From positions 930,001 to 994,000 of the forward strand of contig CAWIVZ010000001.1 of assembly GCA_963839645.1 (NCBI GenBank): DNA of 64,000 nt, in the 5' to 3' direction. A program made the position numbers and the translations under genes. Below the pieces are notes generated by a model, which saw nothing but the letters and a program-made list of their open reading frames with translations, had not been told where the DNA came from and made no database searches. Shown in pieces: positions 22,106-31,887 of the stretch. The stretch is from PALSA-911 sp963839645 (GTDB lineage Bacteria > Pseudomonadota > Alphaproteobacteria > Acetobacterales > Acetobacteraceae). Position 1 is the stretch's first letter, and every line of letters starts with the position of its first letter.

Positions 22106-23674
22106 ATGGATACCTCGATCGCCCGTCCCGAACTGCTGCTGGTCGCCGATGCCGTCGCGCGGGAGAAATCCATCGAGCGCGAGGAAGTGCTCGAGGCGAT
22201 GGAGCAGGCCATCCAGAAAGCCGGCCGCGCCAAATACGGCCATGAGAAGGACATCCGCGCCACCATCGACCGCAAGACCGGCGACGTCCGGCTGTCACGC
22301 TGGACCGAGGCGGTGGAGACGGTGGAGAACGAGGAAACCCAGATCCCGATCCACATCGCGCGCAAGTTCCAGCCGGACATCGAACTCGGCGGCCACATCG
22401 TCGATCCGCTGCCGCCGATCGATTTCGGGCGCATTGCCGCGCAAACGGCGAAACAGGTGATCGTGCAGCGGGTGCGCGAATATGAGCGCAAGAAGCAGTA
22501 CGACGAGTTCAAGGACCGCGTCGGCGAGGTCATCAACGGTGTGGTCAAGCGCACCGAGTACGGCAATCTGATGGTCGAGGTCGGCCGGGCCGAGGCGCTG
22601 CTGCGCCGCGACGAACTGATCCCGCGCGAAAGTTTCCGCAACGGCGACCGGGTGCGGGCCTATATCTACGACGTGCGGGAAGAACCTCGCGGGCCGCAAA
22701 TCTTTCTGAGCCGCACCCATCCCGGCTTCCTGGCCAAGCTGTTCGCGCAGGAAGTGCCGGAAATCTATGACGGCATCATCGAGATCAAGGCGGTGTCGCG
22801 CGATCCCGGGTCGCGCGCCAAGATGGCGGTGATCTCGCGCGACACCTCGATCGATCCTGTCGGCGCTTGCGTCGGCATGCGCGGCTCGCGCGTTCAGGCC
22901 GTGGTGCAGGAGCTGCAGGGCGAGAAGATCGACATCATTCCCTGGTCGCCGCAGGCCGCCACCTTCGTGGTGAACGCGCTGGCGCCGGCCGAGGTGACCA
23001 AGGTGGTGATCGACGAGGAAGCCGGCCGCGTCGAGGTCGTGGTGCCGGATGAGCAGCTGTCGCTCGCCATCGGCCGGCGCGGCCAGAATGTCCGCCTGGC
23101 AAGCCAGCTCACCCGCTGGGACATCGACATCCTGACCGAGGCGGAAGAGAGCGAGCGCCGGCAGGAAGAGTTTCGCCGCCGCAGCGGCCTGTTCGTCGAG
23201 GCACTGGATGTCGACGACGTCATCGCCGGCCTGTTGGTCACCGAAGGTTTTACGACTGTAGAGGAATTAGCGTACGTGGATCCTGAAGAACTCGCGGCCA
23301 TCGAAGGCTTCGATGAAAATATCGCCGCCGAATTGATCCGCCGCGCCGAGCAGGCGCTGCAGGTGCGCGACAACGAACTCTCGGAGAAGCGCATCGCCCT
23401 TGGCGTGACCGACGAGGTGGCGGCGATCGAGACCTTCACCCCCGCCATGCTCGTGGCGCTGGGCGAGAAGGGCGTGAAGACGCTCGACGATCTGGCCGAT
23501 CTCGCCTCCGACGAGCTGATCGAGATCGTCGGCGCCGAGCAGATGGACGAGGAAACCGCCAATGCGGTGATCATGGCCGCCCGGGCGCATTGGTTCGCGG
23601 ATGACGCCCAGGCTGAAGGCGGGGCTGAGGGCGGGGCTGCGGGCGGCGGACAGCAGGAGGCCGGCCACGACTGA
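22106..23674 (+). CDS. nusA: transcription termination/antitermination factor NusA
   Basis: RNA-polymerase-binding factor acting in pausing, termination and antitermination. 522 aa, intact. Order: N-terminal RNAP-binding domain (residues 1-125), S1 domain (about 130-200), two KH domains (GACVGMRGSRVQAVVQEL and AIGRRGQNVRLAS), then C-terminal helix-hairpin-helix repeats. An Ala/Gly-rich tail closes the protein. 9 bases after rimP. Confidence 0.97.
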   Translation: MDTSIARPELLLVADAVAREKSIEREEVLEAMEQAIQKAGRAKYGHEKDIRATIDRKTGDVRLSRWTEAVETVENEETQIPIHIARKFQPDIELGGHIVDPLPPIDFGRIAAQTAKQVIVQRVREYERKKQYDEFKDRVGEVINGVVKRTEYGNLMVEVGRAEALLRRDELIPRESFRNGDRVRAYIYDVREEPRGPQIFLSRTHPGFLAKLFAQEVPEIYDGIIEIKAVSRDPGSRAKMAVISRDTSIDPVGACVGMRGSRVQAVVQELQGEKIDIIPWSPQAATFVVNALAPAEVTKVVIDEEAGRVEVVVPDEQLSLAIGRRGQNVRLASQLTRWDIDILTEAEESERRQEEFRRRSGLFVEALDVDDVIAGLLVTEGFTTVEELAYVDPEELAAIEGFDENIAAELIRRAEQALQVRDNELSEKRIALGVTDEVAAIETFTPAMLVALGEKGVKTLDDLADLASDELIEIVGAEQMDEETANAVIMAARAHWFADDAQAEGGAEGGAAGGGQQEAGHD

Positions 23675-23699
23675 GCCAGAGGCCTTTACGCCAGCGGCG

Positions 23700-24719
23700 A
23701 TGCTTCCGACTCCGGGTCCGGCGATCGCCGATCCGGAGCAGGAGGAACATGATCCCGAGGCGGAGCCCGAGACGGGCCCGTTGCGGCGCTGCATCGTGAC
23801 GCGTGAGCGGCTGGCGAAGGAAAGAATGATCCGCTTCGTGCTGGGCCCGGATCGCGCGATCGTCCCCGACCTGGCCGCAAGGCTGCCCGGGCGGGGAATC
23901 TGGTTGAGCGCGCGGGGGGATGTGTTAGAAACCGCACGCGCCCAAGGAAGTTTGGCACGCGCCTTTGCGAGACAGGCCTCCAGGGAGGCCGCGAAGGACG
24001 CCCCGAGGGACGCCCAGGGACGCCAGGGCGACGTCCCGGCTGACGCCGGGAACGACGCCGCGAAGGCCTTGGCGAAAGCCGGGCGGGGTTCGGTGACGCT
24101 GCCTCCCGATCTTAACGACCGGATCGAGGCAATGCTGCTCCGCCGGGTCGTCGAGTTGCTGGGGCTCGCGCGGCGCGCCGGGCAGGCCGTCTGTGGCTTC
24201 CAGAAGGCGCGGGAGTGGCTGACATCCAACCGCGCAGGGCTGGTTCTGCAGGCGTCGGATGGCAGCGTGGATGAACGTGCGCGGTTCTTGTCCGGTGTGA
24301 AGGCACTGGACTTGAGCGCGAACGGGGATTTGAGCGTGAGCGGCGAGATGGATGCGGCGCGCCCCGGCGACGCCGCACCGGAGGAGGAGGGGGCGCCGGA
24401 AGCCGTTCCCCAGGGCATTCCGACAGGAATTTCCGTGGGGGCTCCCCTGTCGGCGGCGGCACTGGGCGCGGTCTTCGGGCGTGACCATGTGGTGCATGTG
24501 GTGGTGGCTCCCGGCCGGCTGGCCGAGTCGCTGGCCAACGAGATTGCGCGGCTCTCTGGCGTGGCACGCCGGGCGGAGCCGGGCCGGTCACCCGCGAAAG
24601 TGGGGCCGGGTACGAATGCCGCGAAAGCGGGACCAAAAGCTGCCGGCGGCAATGCCGGAAAGATCGAAGCCGGACGGACCGGCCAAGATCGCGATTTGAA
24701 TAAGCGGGCGGGTGCATGA
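23700..24719 (+). CDS. rnpM: RnpM/YlxR (DUF448) RNA-binding protein with L7Ae-like domain
   Basis: 339 aa from ATG 23700; an in-frame start at 23601 would overlap nusA by 74 bases. The DUF448 signature RRCIVTRERLAKERMIRFV..LPGRGIWLSARGDVLE occupies about residues 28-85, and an L7Ae-like fold (LLGLARRAGQAVCGFQKAREWL) follows. The acid/Gly/Ala-rich linkers make it longer than most relatives. In Firmicutes RnpM modulates RNase P; here the role is inferred from family. ATGA overlap with infB. Confidence 0.88.
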   Translation: MLPTPGPAIADPEQEEHDPEAEPETGPLRRCIVTRERLAKERMIRFVLGPDRAIVPDLAARLPGRGIWLSARGDVLETARAQGSLARAFARQASREAAKDAPRDAQGRQGDVPADAGNDAAKALAKAGRGSVTLPPDLNDRIEAMLLRRVVELLGLARRAGQAVCGFQKAREWLTSNRAGLVLQASDGSVDERARFLSGVKALDLSANGDLSVSGEMDAARPGDAAPEEEGAPEAVPQGIPTGISVGAPLSAAALGAVFGRDHVVHVVVAPGRLAESLANEIARLSGVARRAEPGRSPAKVGPGTNAAKAGPKAAGGNAGKIEAGRTGQDRDLNKRAGA

Positions 24720-27406
24720 GCGATAGCAATGATCAGGATGCGGCCAAGGGCCGGTTGAGTCTGCGGCCTGCTGGCCGGCTGGAGCTCGGGCGCACCGAAG
24801 CCGCCGGCTCGGTACGGCAGAGTTTCAGTCACGGCCGCTCCAAGGTGGTGCAGGTGGAGGTGCGCAAGAAACGCGCGCCGATCACGCCTCCGGTCGCGAC
24901 CCCGCCGCCCGCGCCGTCGTCCCCTGGCGCCAACCTGGTCGCGCCCCCTACGGCGACACCCGTCGCGCGCGGCGCGGCTCCGGCCGGCCGGCCGGCCGCG
25001 GGCGCCGGCAGGGCGCTGACTGCGACCGAGCTTGCCGTCCGCCAGCGTGTTGTCGCCGAGTCCGTGCGCGAGAACGCCCGCCGCGACGCCGAACGGCGCG
25101 AGCAGGAAAAGATCTCCATCCTCTCCGCCGCCGAGGAAGCCCGCCGGCGCGAGGAAGAGGCCCGCAAGGCCGCCGAGGAAGAGGCTCGCCAGAAGGCGCT
25201 CGACGAAGCGCGTGCCCGCGAGGAAGCGGAAACACAGCGCGCCGCCGCCGAGGCGCAGGCCGCGGCACCCGCTCCGGCCGCATCCCCCGCAGCCTCTGCC
25301 GAGGAAGCGCGCCGCCGTCCGGCGGCAACTGCCGCCGCGGCCGCCCCGGCCGCGGCTCCCGCCGCTCCGGCCACTCCGTCCGAGACGCTGCGGCTGAAGC
25401 CGGCCCGCGGCGCCGAGGAAGAGGAAGACCGCGGCATGATCCGCCGCGGCACCACGCTGGTGCCGCGCAAGGCCCCGCCGGCACCGCCGAAGAAGGCGGC
25501 CGACGGCCGCCGGGCCGGCCGGATCGACGTGCAGGCCGCCATCGAGGGTGAGGACGACCGCGTCCGCAGCCTGGCATCGGTGCGCCGCCAGCGCGAACGC
25601 GAGCGCCGTCAGGCGGAACTGGAGCGGCTGCGCTCCGATCAGGTCAAAGTTGTGCGCGACGTCATTCTGCCCGACACCATCACCGTCCAGGAACTCGCCA
25701 ACCGCATGGCCGCGCGCACGCCGGACGTGGTCAAGGCGCTGATGAAGCTCGGCATCATGGCCCCTCCCGGCCAGTTGATCGACGCCGATACCGCCGAACT
25801 GGTGGTCGAGGAATTCGGCCATCGTTCCAAGCGCGTGTCCGAGAGCGACGTGGAAAGCGGCCTGGAAGGCGCTGTTGATGCCGATACCGACCTGCAGCCG
25901 CGTGCCCCGGTGGTCACGATCATGGGCCATGTCGATCACGGCAAGACCAGCCTGCTGGATGCGCTGCGCGCCACCGATGTGGCCGGCGGCGAAGCCGGCG
26001 GCATCACCCAGCATATCGGCGCCTATCAGGTGAAGCTGCCGTCCGGCGCCGCGATCACCTTCATCGACACGCCGGGCCATGAGGCGTTCACCGCCATGCG
26101 CTCGCGCGGCGCCGCCGTCACCGACATCGTGGTACTGGTGGTTGCCGCCGACGATGGCGTGATGCCGCAGACGATCGAGGCGATCCGCCACGCCAAGGCG
26201 GCGAACGTGCCGATCATCGTCGCCATCAACAAGACCGATAAGCCCGGCGCGGACCCGTCGCGGGTGCGCACCGAGCTGCTCAGCCACGAGATCGTCGTGG
26301 AAGACATGGGCGGCGAGACGCAGGACGTGCTGGTCTCCGCGCTGAAGAAGACCGGCCTCGACAAGCTCGAGGAAGCCATCCTGCTGCAGGCCGAGGTGCT
26401 CGACCTCAAGGCCAATCCGGACCGTTCCGCCGAAGGCTCGGTGATCGAAAGCCGGCTGGATCGCGGCCGCGGCCCGGTGGCCACCGTGCTGGTCCAGAAG
26501 GGCACGCTCAGGCAGGGCGAGATCATCGTCGCCGGCGCCGAATGGGGCCGCGTGCGCGCCATGCTGGACGACAAGGGCAAGCAGCTGAAGACCGCCGGCC
26601 CCTCCACCCCGGTGGAGATACTGGGCCTGGCCGGCGTTCCCTCCGCCGGCGAGCCGTTCGTCGTGGTGGAGAACGAGGCCCGCGCGCGGGAGATCACCGA
26701 ACACCGCGAGCGCCGCCAGCGCGACAAGACCGCCGGCAGCAACCTCGCGGCGCGCGGCACGCTGGACCAGATGCTCGCCCGCATCCAGGCCGGCGAGCAG
26801 AAGGAAGTCGCCGTCGTCATCAAGGCCGACGTGCAGGGCAGCGCCGAGGCGATCGAGGCCACCGTGCTGAAGCTGTCGCACGAGGAAGTGCGCGTGCGGG
26901 TGCTGAACGCCGCGGTCGGTCAGATCACCGAGAGCGACATCCAGCTGGCGATGGCGTCCAAGGCGATGATCGTGGCCTTCAACGTCCGCGCCACCAGCCA
27001 GGCGCGCGAGTTGGCTCAGCGCGAGGGCGTGGAGATCCGCTACTACTCGATCATCTACGACGTCTCCGATGACATCGAGAAGCTGGTCAAGGGCAAGATC
27101 GCGCCGAAGGCACGGGAGAAGTTCCTGGGCTACGCCGAGGTTCGCGAGGTGTTCAACATCACCAAGGTCGGCAAGGTCGCCGGCTGCATGATCACCGACG
27201 GTCTCGTCAAGCGCGGTGCCGGCGTGCGCGTGCTGCGCGAGAACGTGGTCATCCACAATGGCGAGCTGTCGCAGCTCAAGCGCTTCAAGGACGATGTCCG
27301 CGAAGTCGCCCGCGGCTACGAATGCGGCCTGTCCTTCGCCAACTTCAATGACCTGCAGGTCGGCGACGTGGTCGAATGCTTCGAGATCGAGATGGTGCCG
27401 GGTTGA
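24716..27406 (+). CDS. infB: translation initiation factor IF-2
   Basis: GTPase placing initiator tRNA on the 30S subunit. 896 aa, intact. N-terminal Ala/Glu/Arg-rich coiled region (about residues 100-240), IF2 N-domain, then GTPase with GHVDHGKTSLLDALR (about residue 404), DTPGHEAF and NKTDKPGA, followed by domains II-IV. The start overlaps the rnpM stop; the stop overlaps the TTG start of rbfA. Confidence 0.98.
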   Translation: MSDSNDQDAAKGRLSLRPAGRLELGRTEAAGSVRQSFSHGRSKVVQVEVRKKRAPITPPVATPPPAPSSPGANLVAPPTATPVARGAAPAGRPAAGAGRALTATELAVRQRVVAESVRENARRDAERREQEKISILSAAEEARRREEEARKAAEEEARQKALDEARAREEAETQRAAAEAQAAAPAPAASPAASAEEARRRPAATAAAAAPAAAPAAPATPSETLRLKPARGAEEEEDRGMIRRGTTLVPRKAPPAPPKKAADGRRAGRIDVQAAIEGEDDRVRSLASVRRQRERERRQAELERLRSDQVKVVRDVILPDTITVQELANRMAARTPDVVKALMKLGIMAPPGQLIDADTAELVVEEFGHRSKRVSESDVESGLEGAVDADTDLQPRAPVVTIMGHVDHGKTSLLDALRATDVAGGEAGGITQHIGAYQVKLPSGAAITFIDTPGHEAFTAMRSRGAAVTDIVVLVVAADDGVMPQTIEAIRHAKAANVPIIVAINKTDKPGADPSRVRTELLSHEIVVEDMGGETQDVLVSALKKTGLDKLEEAILLQAEVLDLKANPDRSAEGSVIESRLDRGRGPVATVLVQKGTLRQGEIIVAGAEWGRVRAMLDDKGKQLKTAGPSTPVEILGLAGVPSAGEPFVVVENEARAREITEHRERRQRDKTAGSNLAARGTLDQMLARIQAGEQKEVAVVIKADVQGSAEAIEATVLKLSHEEVRVRVLNAAVGQITESDIQLAMASKAMIVAFNVRATSQARELAQREGVEIRYYSIIYDVSDDIEKLVKGKIAPKAREKFLGYAEVREVFNITKVGKVAGCMITDGLVKRGAGVRVLRENVVIHNGELSQLKRFKDDVREVARGYECGLSFANFNDLQVGDVVECFEIEMVPG

Positions 27407-27819
27407 AGCGCCAGCAGCAGAAAGGCCCGACCCAGCGGCAGCTTCGCGTGGCGGAGGAAATCCGCCACGTGCTGTCGGCTATCTTCCTGCGCAACGATTT
27501 CCGCGACCCCGACCTCGCCGACGCGAAGATAACGGTGACCGAAGTGCGCATCAGCCCGGACATGAAGAACGCGACCGCCTTCGTCGCGCGCCTTGGCCGG
27601 TCGGATGTGGACCAGCTGCTCCCGGCCCTGAAGCGGGCCGCGCCCTATCTGCGCAGCCTGATCGCGCCGATGCTGAAGATGCGCGCGATTCCGGCCCTGT
27701 CCTTCCAGCCCGACGCGACGCTGGAATACGCGATGAAGATCGACGCGCTGATGCACCAGCCGGAGGTCGCGCGGGATCTTGTGAAGCCGGCGGACACCAC
27801 ACCGGAATCGGCACCATAA
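27403..27819 (+). CDS. rbfA: 30S ribosome-binding factor A
   Basis: Cold-shock linked factor for 16S rRNA 5' end maturation. 138 aa from TTG 27403, which overlaps the infB stop (TTGA); ATG 27376 lies further inside infB. Seen: RQLRVAEEIRHVLSAIFLR, the KH-like core ITVTEVRISPDMKNATAFV, and RSLIAPMLKMRAIPALSFQPD. Short C-terminal tail. Confidence 0.95.
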   Translation: MKRQQQKGPTQRQLRVAEEIRHVLSAIFLRNDFRDPDLADAKITVTEVRISPDMKNATAFVARLGRSDVDQLLPALKRAAPYLRSLIAPMLKMRAIPALSFQPDATLEYAMKIDALMHQPEVARDLVKPADTTPESAP

Positions 27820-27880
27820 TCTGGCGTTCCTCGTCTGCCCGGCCGCCCGCCTGAACCGAACTGAAAGCTGATATTTAAAA

Positions 27881-28852
27881 ATGTCCCGCCAGAATTCCCG
27901 TTCAGGGGGCCGTCAGAACCGGCGCCCGAAGGGCCTGCCGCTTGACGGATGGCTGATCATCGACAAGCCCGCCGGCATGACCAGCACGGATGTGGTCAAT
28001 CGCGTCCGCCGCGGGTTCGATGCCCAGAAGGCCGGCCATGGCGGCACGCTCGATCCGCTGGCGACCGGCGTGCTGCCGATCGCCTTCGGCGCCGCCACCA
28101 AGACCGTGCCCTACGTCATGGACGGCACGAAGCTGTATCACTTCACCCTGAAATTCGGCGACGCGCGCGACACCGACGACGCGGACGGGCAGACCATCGC
28201 CACCTCCGACAGCCGCCCCACCGATGCGCAGATCAACGCCGCGCTGCCCGCCTTCCGTGGCGAGATCCAGCAGATCCCGCCCGCCTATTCCGCCATCAAG
28301 GTCGCCGGCGAGCGCGCCTACGACATGGCCCGCGAGGGCCGCGCCCCGGTGCTGGAGCCGCGTCCCGCCCGCGTCGACCGGTTCGAACTGGTCGAGCGCG
28401 TGGATGCCGACACCGCCATCTTCGAGGTGCAGTCCGGCAAGGGCGTCTACATGCGCAGCCTGGCGCGCGACCTCGCCGCCGCCTGCGGCACCTGCGGGCA
28501 TGTCGCAGCCCTGCGCCGCTTGCGGGTCGGCCCTTTCACGGAGGCAGGGTCCCACACGCTGGAGTCGATTTCGCTGGACAAACCGGTGCGCGCGGAGGAT
28601 ACCCCGCCGGCTTCCCCGGACTTTCTGCTTCCGGTCGCGACCGCGCTGGCCGACATCCCGGCGCTGGCCCTGACCGAACAGGAGGCCACCGATCTTTCGC
28701 ATGGACAGGCGATCAGCCTGGTCGCGCTGATGGGTCGAATTCCAGCCGCAGCCGATCCCGCAGGTGGATTGGCCCGCGCGATGGCGGGGGGCCGCGTGCT
28801 TGGGCTTTGCAGACTGGCCGATGGCTGGCTGAAGCCCGAACGGATGCTCTGA
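27881..28852 (+). CDS. truB: tRNA pseudouridine(55) synthase
   Basis: Makes pseudouridine 55 in tRNA T-arms. 323 aa. Seen: GWLIIDKPAGMTSTDVVN, the catalytic Asp in GGTLDPLATGVLPIA (about residue 59), QIPPAYSAIKVAGERAYDMAR, and KGVYMRSLARDL. The C-terminal PUA-like part is present. Intact; 61 bases after rbfA. Confidence 0.97.
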   Translation: MSRQNSRSGGRQNRRPKGLPLDGWLIIDKPAGMTSTDVVNRVRRGFDAQKAGHGGTLDPLATGVLPIAFGAATKTVPYVMDGTKLYHFTLKFGDARDTDDADGQTIATSDSRPTDAQINAALPAFRGEIQQIPPAYSAIKVAGERAYDMAREGRAPVLEPRPARVDRFELVERVDADTAIFEVQSGKGVYMRSLARDLAAACGTCGHVAALRRLRVGPFTEAGSHTLESISLDKPVRAEDTPPASPDFLLPVATALADIPALALTEQEATDLSHGQAISLVALMGRIPAAADPAGGLARAMAGGRVLGLCRLADGWLKPERML

Positions 28853-28910
28853 ACCTCGGCTTCAGGTTTGGCTCCCTCGCGCCCTGTAACCCTTATCCGG
28901 AGTATATGAG

Positions 28911-29180
28911 ATGTCGATTACCGCGGAGCGTCGCACGACGCTTATTGGCGAATACCAGAACGCACAGGTCGATACCGGCAGCCCGGAGGTCCAGGTGGCC
29001 CTGCTGTCCGAACGCATCGGGAACCTGACCGAGCACCTCAAGATCCACGCGAAGGACTTCCACAGCCGTCGCGGCCTGCTGATGCTGGTCGGCCGTCGCC
29101 GCCGGCTGCTCGACTACCTGAAGCGCAAGGACAAGACCCGCTACGAGACGCTGATCGGCCGCCTCGGCCTGCGTCGCTGA
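28911..29180 (+). CDS. rpsO: 30S ribosomal protein S15
   Basis: Primary 16S rRNA-binding protein of the central domain. 89 aa, the standard length, with the classic DTGSPEVQVALLSERI, NLTEHLKIHAKDFHSRRGLL and YLKRKDKTRYETLIGRLGLRR. A strong hairpin lies between it and pnp, as in E. coli. Confidence 0.98.
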   Translation: MSITAERRTTLIGEYQNAQVDTGSPEVQVALLSERIGNLTEHLKIHAKDFHSRRGLLMLVGRRRRLLDYLKRKDKTRYETLIGRLGLRR

Positions 29181-29205
29181 CGTTGAAGAGCTGAAAAAGC
29201 ATTTC

Positions 29206-29234
29206 CCGGTGACTGCCCATATGGCAGTCACCGG
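29206..29234 (+). terminator. rpsO-pnp intergenic hairpin
   Basis: Perfect 12-bp stem (ccggtgactgcc with ggcagtcaccgg) around loop catat, preceded by an A-rich stretch. It lacks a T-run on the + strand, so partial termination or an RNA-processing site is possible, as known for rpsO-pnp in E. coli. Confidence 0.65.
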
Positions 29235-29499
29235 AAAGATCCCCCCGCATCATGGTGACGCGGGGCAATGACGGGGAGACACTCCCCGACGCCGCGGCAA
29301 GCGGCGGACCGACAGACCGCCGATCGTCCAGCCCCGGATGGGACCAGCGACGGCGTTTCCGGCCACGTGGCCGCGGCTGCGCAGTTCCAACCGGCGCAGA
29401 CCGCCTCCCCGCCGCCCGAGACGCCGTTTCCTCAAAGGGTTTCGCTCAGATCGTCCGGCTTGCCGTCCGTCCTCGACGCGCATGTAAAGGACTGAACGC

Positions 29500-31705
29500 A
29501 TGTTCAACTACTTCCGCAAGGAACTCGACTGGGGCGGCCGCAAGCTCGTCCTCGAAACCGGCAAGATCGCCCGCCAGGCGGACGGCGCCGTGCTCGTCAG
29601 CTACGGCGAGACCATCGTGCTCTGCACCGCCGTCGGCGTGCGCACCTCCAAGCCCGGGCAGGATTTCTTCCCGCTGACGGTGAACTACCAGGAAAAGACC
29701 TTCGCCGCCGGCAAGATCCCCGGCGGCTTCTTCAAGCGCGAGGGCCGCCCGACCGAGAAGGAAGTGCTGACCAGCCGCCTGATCGATCGCCCCATCCGCC
29801 CGCTGTTCCCCCAGGGCTTCCGCAACGAGGTCCAGGTCATCGCGACCGTGCTGAGCCACGACCTTGAGAACGATCCCGATGTCGTCGCCATGATCGGCTG
29901 CTCGGCGGCGCTGACGCTGTCCGGCATTCCGTTCTTCGGCCCGGTCGCCGCCGCCCGCGTCGGCTTCGCCAATGGCGAATACCTGCTGAACCCGACTTCC
30001 GAGCAGCTGGAAACCTCGAAGCTCGATCTGGTGCTGGCCGGCACCGCCGAGGGCGTGCTGATGGTGGAATCCGAAGCGCAGGAACTGTCCGAGGATGTCA
30101 TGCTCGGCGCCGTCACCTTCGGCCACGCCGCCTTCCAGCCGGTGATCCAGGCGATCATCGACCTGGCTGAACACGCCGCCAAGGAGCCGTGGCCGCTGAG
30201 CGAGGTCTCCGACGAGCAGAAGGCGCTGGCCGCCCGTGTCGATGCGCTGGCTCGCGCGCCGATCGCCGAAGCCTATCAGGAGAAGGTGAAGCAGGCCCGC
30301 TACGAGAAGGTCGGCGCCGCCAAGAAGGCCGCCGCCGCCGCAGCTCACCGCCGAGGGGCTGGACGCCGACAAGGCGAAGGGCCTGTTCAAGGACCTGGAA
30401 GCCGACATCGTCCGCAACGCCATCCTGGACACCGGCATCCGCATCGACGGCCGCGACACCCGCACCGTCCGCCCGATCGTGGCCGAGGTGCACGTGCTGC
30501 CGCGCGCGCATGGTTCCGCCCTGTTCACCCGCGGCGAGACCCAGGCGCTGTGCGTCGCGACACTTGGCACCGGCCAGGACGAGCAGATCATCGACGCGCT
30601 CGAGGGCGAATACCGCGAGCACTTCATGCTGCACTACAACTTCCCTCCCTACTCCGTCGGTGAAGCGGGCCGCATGGGCAGCCCCGGCCGCCGCGAAATC
30701 GGTCATGGCAAGCTCGCGTGGCGCGCCATCCGCCCGCTGCTGCCGGCCAAGGATGTGTTCCCCTACACCATGCGCGTGGTCAGCGAGATCACCGAGAGCA
30801 ACGGCTCGTCCTCGATGGCGACCGTCTGCGGCACCTCGCTGGCGCTGATGGATGCCGGCGTGCCGCTGAAGCGCCCGGTGGCCGGTATCGCCATGGGCCT
30901 GATCAAGGAAGACCGCGCCTTCGCCGTGCTGTCCGACATCCTCGGCGACGAGGACCACCTCGGCGACATGGACTTCAAGGTGGCCGGCACCGAGCAGGGC
31001 GTGACCAGCCTGCAGATGGACATCAAGATCACGTCCATCACCTTCGAGATCATGAAGATCGCGCTGGACCAGGCCAAGGACGGCCGGATGCACATCCTGG
31101 GCGAGATGGAGAAGGGCCTGAGCGGCGCGCGCAGCGACGTGGCCGCCACGGCGCCGCGCATCACCATCATCCAGGTGCCGAAGGAAAAGATCCGCGAAGT
31201 GATCGGCACCGGCGGCAAGGTGATCCGCGAGATCGTCGAGCAGACCGGCTGCAAGATCGACATCGAGGACGACGGCACGATCAAGATCGCCTCGTCCGAT
31301 GCCGAGAAGACCCAGGCGGCGATCGACAAGATCCGCGGCATCGTGGCCGAGCCGGAAATCGGCGTGATCTACAACGGCAAGGTCGTGAAGACCGCCGATT
31401 TCGGCGCCTTCGTGAACTTCCTCGGCTCCAAGGACGGCCTCGTGCATGTCAGCGAGCTGCGCCAGGAGCGGGTGCAGAAGACCACCGATGTGGTCAGCGT
31501 CGGCGATGCGGTGAAGGTCAAGGTCATCGGCTTCGACGATCGCGGCAAGGTGAAACTGTCGATGCGGGTTGTCGATCAGGCGACCGGTGCCGATATCACC
31601 GATCAGGTGGGCTCCAAGCCCGGCCGTGGCGGGGAGCGGGGCGATCGCCCCGAGCGTGGCGAGCGGCGGGAATTCGCCGAAGGCGCCGCCCAGCCTGAGG
31701 TCTGA
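29500..31705 (+). CDS. pnp: polyribonucleotide nucleotidyltransferase, frameshifted
   Basis: 3'-5' phosphorolytic exoribonuclease of the degradosome. First RNase PH domain from residue 1 (FNYFRKELDWGGRKLVLETG), second with GRDTRTVRPI and FNFPPYSVGE-type core, then KH (VIGTGGKVIREIVEQTG) and S1 domains, and a charged Gly/Arg tail. One extra G at about 30340 in a GCC repeat breaks the linker between the PH domains; removing it yields AAAAQLTAEGLDADKAK. Corrected 734 aa. Probably sequence error. Confidence 0.95.
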
Positions 31706-31887
31706 GACCGGACGAATACGAAACGGCCGGATGCGGCAACCGGCCCCGGATGCAGATTGGCGTAGGCCACTTGCATCCGGGCTCCGGCTGACGCATTCGG
31801 ATTGGAAAGGGCCGGTACATGGCGCTGCGACTGGCGCGCGCCGCGGGGCCGGCCTGATGAGGGCCAGCCTGGTAAGGGAATGACGCG

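Noticed and set aside
23267..27256. Very long open frame on the minus strand (about 1300 codons)
   Set aside because: Antisense shadow of nusA, rnpM and infB, all of which have clear motifs on the + strand.
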